From Mesorhizobium sp. BR1-1-16 (GTDB lineage Bacteria; Pseudomonadota; Alphaproteobacteria; Rhizobiales; Kaistiaceae): a stretch of 64,000 nucleotides of DNA. Within the stretch, counting starts at the first letter, position 1; each line of letters starts with the position of its first letter. Below are positions 35,610 to 43,998 of this stretch, piece by piece. The notes under the pieces are model-generated. The model was not told where the DNA came from, searched no databases, and saw only the letters and a program-made list of their open reading frames with translations. A program made the position numbers and the translations under genes. Location: the NCBI RefSeq assembly GCF_020165495.1, contig NZ_JAIUIE010000015.1, forward strand, positions 1-64,000. Direction: 5' to 3'.

Positions 35610-36080
35610 TCAGCGCGGCGCACGCGTCAGATGAAGCGAGCTGACGCCTGCGGCGATGTTGAGCCCGGTCTGCGCCGAAACCGAAAGCGGCTGCAAAGCG
35701 ATGCTGCCCTGACCGCCGCCAACGAGCACATTGGCGCCGAGGCCGACGCCTACGGTCGCCTGCGCCGTGGCGCCCGTATAGCGGCCGGAGAGGTCGCCGT
35801 GCCGGCGGGTCGGCTCGAACACAGTCCAGACGATGACGCTGTTGCGCGAGATACCGACATCGAGCCCGAGGCGATCGATGCGGCCGGTATAGCGCTCGTT
35901 GCCGCGCTTCGAGCGGAAATCGCATTCGACGTTTCGGCGCGAGCCGAAGATCATGCCCATGCCGGAAGCGACGTGGCAGGTCAGCGTGCCGGTGCGGACC
36001 GCCGCGTCGGCGGGCCCGGCGAAGGGCAGGGTGGCGGCGAAGAGACTGGCGGCGGCGATCAGAAGGGCGGGGGTCTTCAT
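35610..36080 (-). CDS. DUF992 exported protein
   Basis: A 156-residue protein with a signal peptide (MKTPALLIAA to GPADA) and the DUF992 pattern: RTGTLTCHVASGMGMIFGS, a second cysteine in VECDF, and glycine-rich strands ending in the C-terminal AAGVSSLHL. DUF992 proteins are small exported beta proteins found mainly in Hyphomicrobiales; their function is unknown. The 275 bases between it and the upstream glycosyltransferase hold no gene that I can support. Confidence 0.87.
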   Translation of the reverse strand: MKTPALLIAAASLFAATLPFAGPADAAVRTGTLTCHVASGMGMIFGSRRNVECDFRSKRGNERYTGRIDRLGLDVGISRNSVIVWTVFEPTRRHGDLSGRYTGATAQATVGVGLGANVLVGGGQGSIALQPLSVSAQTGLNIAAGVSSLHLTRAPR

Positions 36081-36150
36081 GGAGAGGTCCTCGATCGGTG
36101 GAACTGGTTCGGCGTCAACGATCTACTTGTGACGCCGGTTCCCCTATCGC

Positions 36151-38385
36151 TCAGCGCTGCGCCCATTCCGCGTCGCTGACATCCACCCCTGCGCGCTGGC
36201 AGACTTGGAGCATCTCCTCGGCCGGCGTCGTCGCAAACCACTCGATCATGCGGGCGAGCGGTGTGCCACCGCCAGGCGCGGTGGCTGCGATCTCCGCCCA
36301 GAGCTGCGCGAACCATGGCGTGGTCGCATCGCCGCGGGCCGCGCCATGGCGCGCATAGAACAGGATCGGCAGCATGTCGGAGCGGCGCGCATCCTCATGC
36401 ATCAGCAGGTAATAGCGCGTATCGAAGAAGGGCGATGGATCGCGATACTCGAAGACGCCGTAGCGCAGATAATGCCGCATCGGGCCACCGCGCGTCGTCT
36501 TCGCCTCCGGGTTCTGCTCGGCATACCAGTTGGGAAAGAAAAGCCCGGTCTGCTTCACCAGGACCATGTCGCGCCGCATGCTCAGAGAGCGCTGCCATTT
36601 CGAGACCAAGCTGCGCGCCCGCACGGTGCTGTAGCGCGGCTTGCCGAGCGCCTCGCCTTCGAGATGCTCGCGCAGTTCCGCATGGATCCGCTCGGCAGCC
36701 TCGGCATTGCCGTAGCGGCCGAGCACCGCCTTCCATTCGTCATAGGTTTCGCGACGCTTGGTCCAGGAGAGGCCGCCGCTCGCATAGATCGCGATCAGCG
36801 CGCCGCTGTGATGGACACTCGCCCCGTTCTGGCGCAGTCGGTACAGGAATTCGTGATCGGCGACGATGCGATAGTTCGTGTCATAGCCCTGCTCGGCCAG
36901 CAGCGCGCGCCGCGTCAGCGTCGCCTGGTGGCAGGGTACACCCGCCAGCCATCGGGCATCGATCGCGCCATCCTTGAGGCGCCGCCAGGTCAGCTCGAAA
37001 TCGGCGGCGCGGCGCAGCACATCGCCCTGTTCCGAGCGGTAGAGATGATGGCCGATGATGAAATCGGGCGTCTCGCCGGCCGTGAAACTTTCCATCGCCT
37101 CGGCGAGGGCCGTATCGCTGGCGAAGAAGTCGCCGGCATTCATGAAGAGAATGTAGTCTCCGCTGGCGAGCCGCGCGGCCTTGTTCATCGCGAAATAGGG
37201 ACCGTCATCCGCTTCGCTGACCAAGGCATCGATCCGGTCGCGATAGCGCTCGATGATCGCCCCGGTCCCATCGCTCGAGGCGCCGTCGACCACGACGAGT
37301 TCGATATTCGGATAAGTCTGCGCCAGAATATTGGTGAGCGTCGCGTCCAGCGTCGCCTCGGCATTGAGGGTCACGACCGCGACGCTGACCCGCCGGCCGC
37401 TCGTGGCGGCCGCCTGTTGCGGCGCTGCATGGGTGACCGCCCCGTTGCCGGTGCCGCCACCCGCCATGCCGTCGGTGCCAAGGACGAAGGCCTGGACGCG
37501 GTCGAGCGCTTCCGTCCAGCGGCGACGGCCAAGCTGTGCGCTCTCGCGCGCCTTTTGGCCGAGCCTCGCGGCATCGCTGAAATCGAGCGCTTTTGGCGCC
37601 CCGAGCGGCCAGAGCAGGCCGTTGACGCCGTCGGTGATGTATTCGTTCATGGTGGGCTGGTCGGCCGCGATCACCGCCATCCCGCGGCACATCGCTTCGA
37701 TGAAGGAGAAGCCGATGCCTTCCTGGGCACGCGGCGCGAAATAGACATTGTGCCTGCCGAGCAGGGCTTGCAGTTCATCGGCATTCTCGAACCAGGACGA
37801 GACGGTCAGCCGGCCATCGGTGCTCGCCGCCACGGGATCGTCCGCCGCCTCGCCGGGATCATCGGCGCTGTGGACATGCAGACGCTCGAACGGAGCCGAA
37901 CCGATCAACTTGTGGATGTCGCGCCAGCGGATTGCCGAGGTGCGCTTCCAGAAGAAGCCGCGCAGGGCCGAAAAGTCCTCGACGGGCGCAAAGGCCGCAG
38001 GATCTGGCCAATATTGCGCGTAGAGCGATGTTAGGCCGGCATGGCCGACAATCCGATGCAACTCGTGGCAGAAGGAGAGAACCCGCGCGCCGGCAAGGCG
38101 CCGCCAGTCCCCTGCGCTGAGCAGATCGGCGCCGTCCCACATCGGAACATAGACGACATTGGTCGCGCCGTGGCGCAGCAGCCGCTCGACCGGTTGCTCG
38201 ACCTGCCAGACGATGACGCGATCATATCCGCCCGCCAGGATCGGGCCGATATCGAGCGGGCGGCGGTCCTGCCAGGAATTGTCCCAGAAGCGGTCGACCT
38301 GATGGCCGTCCAGAACTTCGCGGACGAAGAAATCCGTCGACTTCGTCTTCTGGTGATAGGAGTGATCGACGAATGCAATCTTCAT
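36151..38385 (-). CDS. Two-domain glycosyltransferase: GT4-like half plus GT2 half
   Basis: A 744-residue protein joining two transferase units. Residues about 1-300 look like a GT-B fold, with the motif APRAQEGIGFSFIEAMCRGM near residue 222 where a GT4 enzyme binds the nucleotide. Residues about 325-560 are a GT-A fold of family 2 with VAVVTLNAEATLDATL, VVDGASSDGT and a DXD-like MNAGD. The C-terminal 180 residues are of unknown type. Two linked reactions on one chain could extend a surface polysaccharide. The stop lies inside a run of minus-strand genes; its ATG overlaps the end of the preceding GT2 gene by 4 bases. Confidence 0.86.
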   Translation of the reverse strand: MKIAFVDHSYHQKTKSTDFFVREVLDGHQVDRFWDNSWQDRRPLDIGPILAGGYDRVIVWQVEQPVERLLRHGATNVVYVPMWDGADLLSAGDWRRLAGARVLSFCHELHRIVGHAGLTSLYAQYWPDPAAFAPVEDFSALRGFFWKRTSAIRWRDIHKLIGSAPFERLHVHSADDPGEAADDPVAASTDGRLTVSSWFENADELQALLGRHNVYFAPRAQEGIGFSFIEAMCRGMAVIAADQPTMNEYITDGVNGLLWPLGAPKALDFSDAARLGQKARESAQLGRRRWTEALDRVQAFVLGTDGMAGGGTGNGAVTHAAPQQAAATSGRRVSVAVVTLNAEATLDATLTNILAQTYPNIELVVVDGASSDGTGAIIERYRDRIDALVSEADDGPYFAMNKAARLASGDYILFMNAGDFFASDTALAEAMESFTAGETPDFIIGHHLYRSEQGDVLRRAADFELTWRRLKDGAIDARWLAGVPCHQATLTRRALLAEQGYDTNYRIVADHEFLYRLRQNGASVHHSGALIAIYASGGLSWTKRRETYDEWKAVLGRYGNAEAAERIHAELREHLEGEALGKPRYSTVRARSLVSKWQRSLSMRRDMVLVKQTGLFFPNWYAEQNPEAKTTRGGPMRHYLRYGVFEYRDPSPFFDTRYYLLMHEDARRSDMLPILFYARHGAARGDATTPWFAQLWAEIAATAPGGGTPLARMIEWFATTPAEEMLQVCQRAGVDVSDAEWAQR

Positions 38386-39959
38386 CGATGGATCGCCGCA
38401 TCTTTCAGGCGAAGGAGATTGATCTCGGCGCGCGCGGAGCGGAGCTGGTCGCGGAGGCGCGACGCCTTGGCGCGATCGGCTTCGATCTCGGCCTCGAGCG
38501 CGGCCATGGCGCCATAGAGGCCGCCTTCACCGGGTCGTCCGACCGGCGAGCCGCTGCCATCACCAAGAAAGCGGCCAAGCCCGCCCCAGCCGCTGCGGCC
38601 AAGCGTGGCAGCCGCCGCCTCGGCGAGATCTTCCTCGCGCACGGCCGGTAGCGTATCCGTCTCGGGCTCGGCGGAGAGTTCGAGATGCATGCCGGCGACG
38701 AGGAGGAAATGCTCGCGAGGATCCTTGGGGCGACGGTCGCTTTCGACCTCGAAGTAGACATGGCCCTTCGGAAGCGCCACGGGAATGCGCAGCACGATGT
38801 TGCGGCGATGGCCGGAAATCTCGATCGCCTCCTCGAACACTGTCTCCCCAGCCGAGCGGATCGTCAGGCGGTTGTTCTGCTGCCAGTTGCGGCATTCGAT
38901 GACGAGCGTGTAGCGCCCGGCGGCCGGAACTTTGGATGAAAGCAGCATCAGCGGCTGGTTCATCCAGATCACGCCGGCCGGCAGATGCAATTCCGGATGG
39001 GCGCCGATCGGCGCGCTGGCGCCGGCCAGGACTTCGAGCGGCACAGTCGGGAAAGCGACCCCGCCGGCATGGATCATCGGCGCCAGCAGCGGGCTGCCGA
39101 AATCCGGCACGAAGCGCCAGGCCTTCTGTTCGGGGCTGTACTGGGCGACGCTGCGCTTCTGGCGGCGGGCGCCGTTCTCCGGCGGCAAGGGCGTCGCGCC
39201 GGGCGCCTTTTCGGGCGGCAGGCGGTCGATCTCGCCATAATAGCGATCCATCGATTCAGACAGTTGGCCCGGCCGGCGCCGATGAAAGCCGAGCAGCGTA
39301 TCGACGGTGGTCAGCGGGGCATGGCGGGCAAGGCGGCGCCAGAGATCCCAGTCGCCGGCGAGGCGGAAGCCCTCGTCGAGGCCGCCGGCCTTGTCCCAGA
39401 GCGCGGTCGTCCAGAATGTGCCTTCCTGCATGACGAAGGCCCCGCTGCGGCCGTCGTAATCTCCCGCGACGAGCTTCGTGCGCTCAAAGGCAATCGGCGA
39501 TTCGACCCCGAGAGTGGCGCCGCGATCGTTGATCAGCGAGACTCGCGAGGTGATGAATTCGATCTCAGGCAGATCGGTCATCAGCGCGCGGATCGTCGCG
39601 AAGGCGCCGGGCGCGAGGCGATCGTCGGAATTGATCCAGCCCATGACTGAAGGCGTATCGGCGCCGCCTTCGCGTGCCGCGGCGAAGGCGCGGTTGATGG
39701 CCTGATACATGCCGCCGTCCTTGGAGACGGTGAAGGAGAAGGCAATCCCGCGGCAGCGGACGGGCAGGGCGCCTGAAGCGAGGCGGGCCTGCCAGGCCTC
39801 GATGATCGCCAGAGTGCCATCCTTCGAACCGCCGTCCTGAACGTGATAGCGGATCGAAAAATCGCCGGCCTGGGTGACAACCGAGGCGATCGTCTCGTCG
39901 AGGAAGTCTTCCGAGTTCAACGTCGGCGTGACGATGGTGAAGAGTTCGCTGGAGCTCAT
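38382..39959 (-). CDS. Family 2 glycosyltransferase with long C-terminal extension
   Basis: A 525-residue protein. Residues about 5-240 are a GT-A domain: FTIVTPTLNSEDFLDETI, QDGGSKDGTL and WINSDDRL, which supplies the metal-binding acidic residues. The next 180 residues are beta-rich and may bind a carbohydrate, since they include repeated extended strands (PLMLLSSKVPAAGRYTLVI). The end is a coiled coil. It is the first gene of a two-gene unit with the 744-residue glycosyltransferase and begins 87 bases from the iolB end. Confidence 0.86.
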   Translation of the reverse strand: MSSSELFTIVTPTLNSEDFLDETIASVVTQAGDFSIRYHVQDGGSKDGTLAIIEAWQARLASGALPVRCRGIAFSFTVSKDGGMYQAINRAFAAAREGGADTPSVMGWINSDDRLAPGAFATIRALMTDLPEIEFITSRVSLINDRGATLGVESPIAFERTKLVAGDYDGRSGAFVMQEGTFWTTALWDKAGGLDEGFRLAGDWDLWRRLARHAPLTTVDTLLGFHRRRPGQLSESMDRYYGEIDRLPPEKAPGATPLPPENGARRQKRSVAQYSPEQKAWRFVPDFGSPLLAPMIHAGGVAFPTVPLEVLAGASAPIGAHPELHLPAGVIWMNQPLMLLSSKVPAAGRYTLVIECRNWQQNNRLTIRSAGETVFEEAIEISGHRRNIVLRIPVALPKGHVYFEVESDRRPKDPREHFLLVAGMHLELSAEPETDTLPAVREEDLAEAAAATLGRSGWGGLGRFLGDGSGSPVGRPGEGGLYGAMAALEAEIEADRAKASRLRDQLRSARAEINLLRLKDAAIHR

Positions 39960-40046
39960 GCGGCTTTCGCTCTGGTCGGCGTGGTACCGACGGAGAGCGA
40001 GCCTATATCATCGGCGCCGCGCGCCATGCAACGCAGCGCCGTCATC

Positions 40047-40847
40047 TCAAAGCTTCGTCAGCCATTCATGCTCGGGCGCATTGTGGAACTTCCAAGTCCG
40101 CTTCGGCCCGGCCATCACGTTGAGATAATAGAGATCATAGCCATGGATGGTCGCGCAGGGATGGTAGCCCTTCGGCACCAGCGTCACCACGCCGTCCTCG
40201 ACCAGGAGGGTCTCGTCGAGCGAGCGATCGTCGGTGTAGACGCGCTGGAAAGCGAAGCCCTGCGGCGGGTTCAAGCGGTGATAGTAGGTTTCCTCGAGCG
40301 CGGATTCGTGCGGCAGGTTGTCCTGATCATGCTTGTGCGGGGGATAGGACGAGGTATGGCCGCCGGGCGTGATGACTTCCACGACGAGAAGAGAATCCGC
40401 CAATGCCGTCTCGGGCAGGATATTGGTGACGTAGCGGACATTGGTGCCCTTGCCGCGCACTTCCTGTCCGACATCATCTGGAGAAATCCGCCGCGCCGGC
40501 AGCCCGCCATTCAGCGACGGCGCCGAGCAGACGGCGAGCGTCACGGCCGTTTCCGCCGTTGCTTTCCATTCGGAACCGCCCGGAACATACACCGAATCCG
40601 GCTTGCCCTCGAAGGGTGACATGCGCGTCCCGACGGATCCGAAATCCTGGCCGCCGGCCTCGATCCGCGCCGTGCCGGAGATTAGGACGAGGCAGACCTC
40701 GCGATCGTCCGTCTGGTGATGCGCGCTTTCGCCGGGCGCGAGGTGATGGAGATCGAAGCCGACATAGGTCCAGCCCGCCAGCTCCGGCGTCACATTGATG
40801 GTCCAGCCTTCGTTGCCGGACGGCTTTACCAGGAGATCGGACTTCAT
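40047..40847 (-). CDS. iolB: 5-deoxy-glucuronate isomerase
   Basis: IolB converts 5-deoxy-D-glucuronate into 2-deoxy-5-keto-D-gluconate in myo-inositol breakdown. The 266-residue protein is a bicupin with the family hallmarks GGHTSSYPPHKHD, with histidines for the metal, LEETYYHRLNPPQGF, and PKGYHPCATIHGYDLYYLN. It is last in the minus-strand order rpiR-iolCJ-iolD-iolE-iolB, 34 bases after iolE. Confidence 0.96.
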   Translation of the reverse strand: MKSDLLVKPSGNEGWTINVTPELAGWTYVGFDLHHLAPGESAHHQTDDREVCLVLISGTARIEAGGQDFGSVGTRMSPFEGKPDSVYVPGGSEWKATAETAVTLAVCSAPSLNGGLPARRISPDDVGQEVRGKGTNVRYVTNILPETALADSLLVVEVITPGGHTSSYPPHKHDQDNLPHESALEETYYHRLNPPQGFAFQRVYTDDRSLDETLLVEDGVVTLVPKGYHPCATIHGYDLYYLNVMAGPKRTWKFHNAPEHEWLTKL

Positions 40848-40881
40848 CGGGTTTCCTCCCTTGCGCGCTCGCGAGGCCGCT

Positions 40882-41769
40882 TCAGCGCTTCCAGCCTGCC
40901 TCGGCCATGAAGCGGGACAAATTGTCGAAGCCCATCTTCACATACTGGGCCGGCGGTGCCTTGACCGGATCCTGCTCGGCCTCGATGACGACCCAGCCGG
41001 AATAATTGGGCAGCGCCTTGAACACCGAGACATAGTCGACAGAGCCGTCGCCGGGCACCGTGTAGACACCGGCGAGCACTGAATCGAGGAACGACCAGTC
41101 GCCCTCGGCTGCCTTGGCCGCGACGTCGAGCCGGACATCCTTGGTATGGACATGGGCGATGCGGTCGCGATAGCGGCGCGCCACTTCAGCCGGATCGGCG
41201 CCGGCCCAGGTCAGGTGGCCGGTATCGAGCAGCAGCTTCACGGCCGGTCCCGTCGAGGCCATCATCCGGTCGATCTCGTCCTCGGTCTGGATCACCGTGC
41301 CCATATGGTGGTGATAGACGAGCGTCAGACCGTCCTCTTCAGCCAGGAAGTCGGCGAATTTCGTCAGGCCAGTGTTGAAATGGGCCCATTCCGTCTCGCT
41401 CATCTCGGGACGCGAGGAGAGCGGCGCCGACTTCGTGCCGTGCACCGTCCGCGTGCATTCAGCTGCGATCAGCACCTTGCATCCGAAGGCCTTCAGGAGG
41501 TCGATATGCGGCCGAGCGGCGGCGAATTCGCTTTCGGCGTCGCGCTCGATCAGGAAGGTCGAGTACCAGCCGGAGACGAGGTCGAGGCCATGCGCGTCGA
41601 GGATCGGGCGGAGTTCAGCGGCCTTGCGCGGGAACTTGTTGCCAAGCTCCATGCCCTCGATGCCGATTGCCTTCGCCTCGGTCAGGCATTGCTCGAGCGG
41701 AATGTCGCCGCCGATCTCCTGCATGTCGTCATTGGACCAGCAGATCGGGTTGGCGCCGATGCGGATCAT
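40882..41769 (-). CDS. iolE: Inosose dehydratase (myo-inosose-2 dehydratase)
   Basis: IolE removes water from 2-keto-myo-inositol. The protein of about 295 residues is an AP-endonuclease-2-type TIM barrel: MIRIGANPICWSNDD at the start, YHHHMGTVIQTEDEID, LLLDTGHLTWAG, and a late WVVIEAEQDP with the metal-ligand Glu. ATG 41769 is chosen since GGAGG lies upstream and the family begins here. A longer frame to 41868 is an artefact: its extra residues are translated from the palindromic repeat upstream. Confidence 0.95.
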   Translation of the reverse strand: MIRIGANPICWSNDDMQEIGGDIPLEQCLTEAKAIGIEGMELGNKFPRKAAELRPILDAHGLDLVSGWYSTFLIERDAESEFAAARPHIDLLKAFGCKVLIAAECTRTVHGTKSAPLSSRPEMSETEWAHFNTGLTKFADFLAEEDGLTLVYHHHMGTVIQTEDEIDRMMASTGPAVKLLLDTGHLTWAGADPAEVARRYRDRIAHVHTKDVRLDVAAKAAEGDWSFLDSVLAGVYTVPGDGSVDYVSVFKALPNYSGWVVIEAEQDPVKAPPAQYVKMGFDNLSRFMAEAGWKR

Positions 41770-41823
41770 GGTGGCTCGTCCTCCAAATGCCCGCTCGGGG
41801 CTGTGTCGCGTGTTCTCGCAGCT

Positions 41824-41922
41824 TGTCATTGCCGGGCTTGACCCGGCAATCCAGACTTGCTTCCGCATGTCACGAGCGGCAGCAAGTCAGCCTGGATTGC
41901 CGGGTCAAGCCCGGCAATGACA
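41824..41922. repeat. Palindromic intergenic repeat (copy 2), perfect 31-base arms
   Basis: Arm one (41824-41854) starts TGTCATTGCCGGGCTTGA. Arm two (41892-41922) is its exact reverse complement. Each arm itself contains an inner inverted pair, GCCGGG and CCCGGC. A 37-base spacer separates them. It lies between iolD and iolE. Confidence 0.9.
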
Positions 41923-41968
41923 GAGTTTGAAGCTGGGCCCGGCAGCGGCAGCGCCCAAGCCGATATGA

Positions 41969-43816
41969 TCAATTCACGAAGCGCTGCGCCTTCAGTGCCG
42001 CCTCATAAGCCGCGCGGGCTGCATTGACGGTCGGTCGATCGCTCACTTCCGGCACTGCGACATCCCACCAGTGGCCACCGGCCTCGGTGGTGATGAGCGG
42101 GTCGGTGTCGATGACCAGGACGGTGGTGCGGGTGTTCGCCTTCGCTTCGGCGAGGCCGGCTTCGAGTTCTGCAATGGAGGCGACCTTCCTGGCGATCGCG
42201 CCGAGGCTCGCGGCATGGGCGGCGAAGTCGATCGCCGGCAGCACCTCGTGGCGCGTGTCGCGGAAGAGATTGTTGAAGTTGGCGCCGCCGGTGGCCATTT
42301 GCAGCCGGTTGATGCAGCCGAAGCCGGAATTGTCGAGCACGACGATGACGAGCTTGAGCCCCAGCATCACCGAGGTCGCGATTTCCGAATTCATCATGAG
42401 ATAAGAGCCGTCGCCGAGCATGACGACGACCTCGTCCTGCGGCTTCGCCATCTTGGTGCCGAGGCCGCCGGCAATCTCGTAGCCCATGGTCGAGAAGCCG
42501 TAGTCGAGATGATAGGAACCGGGCGCGCCGGCCTGCCACAGCTTGTGCAGCTCTCCGGGCAGCCCGCCGGACGCACAGACGAGCGTCGCCTCGCTGCCGA
42601 GCACGCGGTTGACGGCGCCGATCACCTGGCCGTCGGACGGCAGTGGCGCATTGGTGGCGGCGGTTGCCTTGTCCGCGTCGGCGAACCAGGCCGTGCGGCC
42701 CTCGGTCGCCCGCCTGGTCCAGCTCTCCGGCGCGCGCCAGCCGCCGAGATCGGCGGCGAGATCCTTGAGACCCGCCAGCGCGTCGGCGACGAGCGGCAGC
42801 GCCCGATGCTTGGTCGCGTCGAACACCTGCGGATTGAGCCCGATGACGGTCTGGTGGCTGCTCTTGAACAGCGCCCAGGAACCGGTGGTGAAATCCTGCA
42901 GCCGCGATCCGACGGCGAGGATGACGTCGGCATCCTCGGCAAGCTGGTTGGAGGCCGAGGTGCCGGTGACGCCGATCGAGCCCATGTTGAGCGTATGAGC
43001 GGCGGGGAGGGACGACTTGCCCGCTTGCGTCTCCGAGACGGGAATGCCGAAGCGCTCGGCAAAGGCCTTCAGGGCGTCCGTCGCTTCCGAATAGAGCGTG
43101 CCGCCGCCCGAGACGATCAGCGGCCGTTCGGCGGCGCGCAGCGCTGCCACAGCGGCGGATAGCTCGTCTTCGGAGGGGCGCATGCGGCGCGGGGTCCAGA
43201 CCCGCTCGTCGAAGAAGCTCACCGGATAATCGTAGGCTTCGGCCTGCACATCCTGGCAGAGCGCCAGCGTCACGGGACCGCATTCAGCCGGATCGGTGAG
43301 CACGGCCATGGCGCGGTGCAGCGCCGGGATGATCTGCTCCGGCCGCGTGATGCGATCGAAATAGCGCGACACCGGGCGGAAGCAATCATTGGCCGAAACC
43401 GTGCCGTCGCCGAAGTCCTCGACCTGCTGCAGGACCGGATCGGGCCGGCGATTGGCGAACACGTCGCCCGGCAGGAGCAGGACGGGCAGGCGGTTGACGT
43501 GAGCGAGCGCCGCGGCGGTGACCATATTGGTCGCGCCAGGTCCGATCGACGAGGTGACCGCCATCATGCGGCGGCGGAAGCTCGCCTTGGCGAAAGCGAC
43601 GGCGGCATGGGCCATCGCCTGCTCGTTATGGGCGCGGAAGGTCGGCAACTGGTCGCGGGCAGCATACAGCGCCTCGCCGAGACCGGCGACGTTGCCATGG
43701 CCGAAGATCGCCCAGACACCGGCGAAAAGCGGCACCTTGGCGCCGTCTATCTCGGTCATCTGGCTGGCAAGGAAGCGGGTCAGCGCTTGCGCCATGGTGA
43801 GGCGGATCGTGGTCAT
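41969..43816 (-). CDS. iolD: 3D-(3,5/4)-trihydroxycyclohexane-1,2-dione acylhydrolase
   Basis: IolD opens the ring of the diketo intermediate of inositol breakdown and needs thiamin diphosphate. The 615-residue protein has the N-terminal domain with catalytic Glu in a GHGNVAGLGEALY segment, SSIGPGATNMVTAAA, and the ThDP-binding MLGDGSYLMMNSEIATSV with the GDG(x)N-type motif. ATG 43816 has GAGGAAA upstream; a frame reaching 44032 translates the repeat region and is rejected. The cluster position between iolC and iolE is the usual one. Confidence 0.96.
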   Translation of the reverse strand: MTTIRLTMAQALTRFLASQMTEIDGAKVPLFAGVWAIFGHGNVAGLGEALYAARDQLPTFRAHNEQAMAHAAVAFAKASFRRRMMAVTSSIGPGATNMVTAAALAHVNRLPVLLLPGDVFANRRPDPVLQQVEDFGDGTVSANDCFRPVSRYFDRITRPEQIIPALHRAMAVLTDPAECGPVTLALCQDVQAEAYDYPVSFFDERVWTPRRMRPSEDELSAAVAALRAAERPLIVSGGGTLYSEATDALKAFAERFGIPVSETQAGKSSLPAAHTLNMGSIGVTGTSASNQLAEDADVILAVGSRLQDFTTGSWALFKSSHQTVIGLNPQVFDATKHRALPLVADALAGLKDLAADLGGWRAPESWTRRATEGRTAWFADADKATAATNAPLPSDGQVIGAVNRVLGSEATLVCASGGLPGELHKLWQAGAPGSYHLDYGFSTMGYEIAGGLGTKMAKPQDEVVVMLGDGSYLMMNSEIATSVMLGLKLVIVVLDNSGFGCINRLQMATGGANFNNLFRDTRHEVLPAIDFAAHAASLGAIARKVASIAELEAGLAEAKANTRTTVLVIDTDPLITTEAGGHWWDVAVPEVSDRPTVNAARAAYEAALKAQRFVN

Positions 43817-43877
43817 GGACTGGTTTCCTCGCATTCCCTCGTGACCGGGACGTCCCTGGATGCCCCGCCTGTTATTC

Positions 43878-43973
43878 TTGTGATTGCCGGACTTGACCCG
43901 GCAATCCAGCCTGTCTGCGTCAACCGGATCATTTCCCGCTGACCGGATTGCCGGGTCAAGTCCGACAATGACA
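43878..43973. repeat. Palindromic intergenic repeat (copy 3)
   Basis: Two imperfect inverted arms at about 43878-43908 and 43943-43973, each with the core GACTTGACCCGGCAATCC or its complement. It lies between iolC and iolD. The arms match copy 2 with a few substitutions. Confidence 0.85.
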
Positions 43974-43998
43974 GGCGCGCGGGAAACCTTCGATGGCG

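Noticed and set aside
36205-38034. Antisense open frame of 609 residues opposite the two-domain glycosyltransferase
   Set aside because: Long antisense frames are common in GC-rich genes; the translation is low-complexity in Arg and Ala with no domain.
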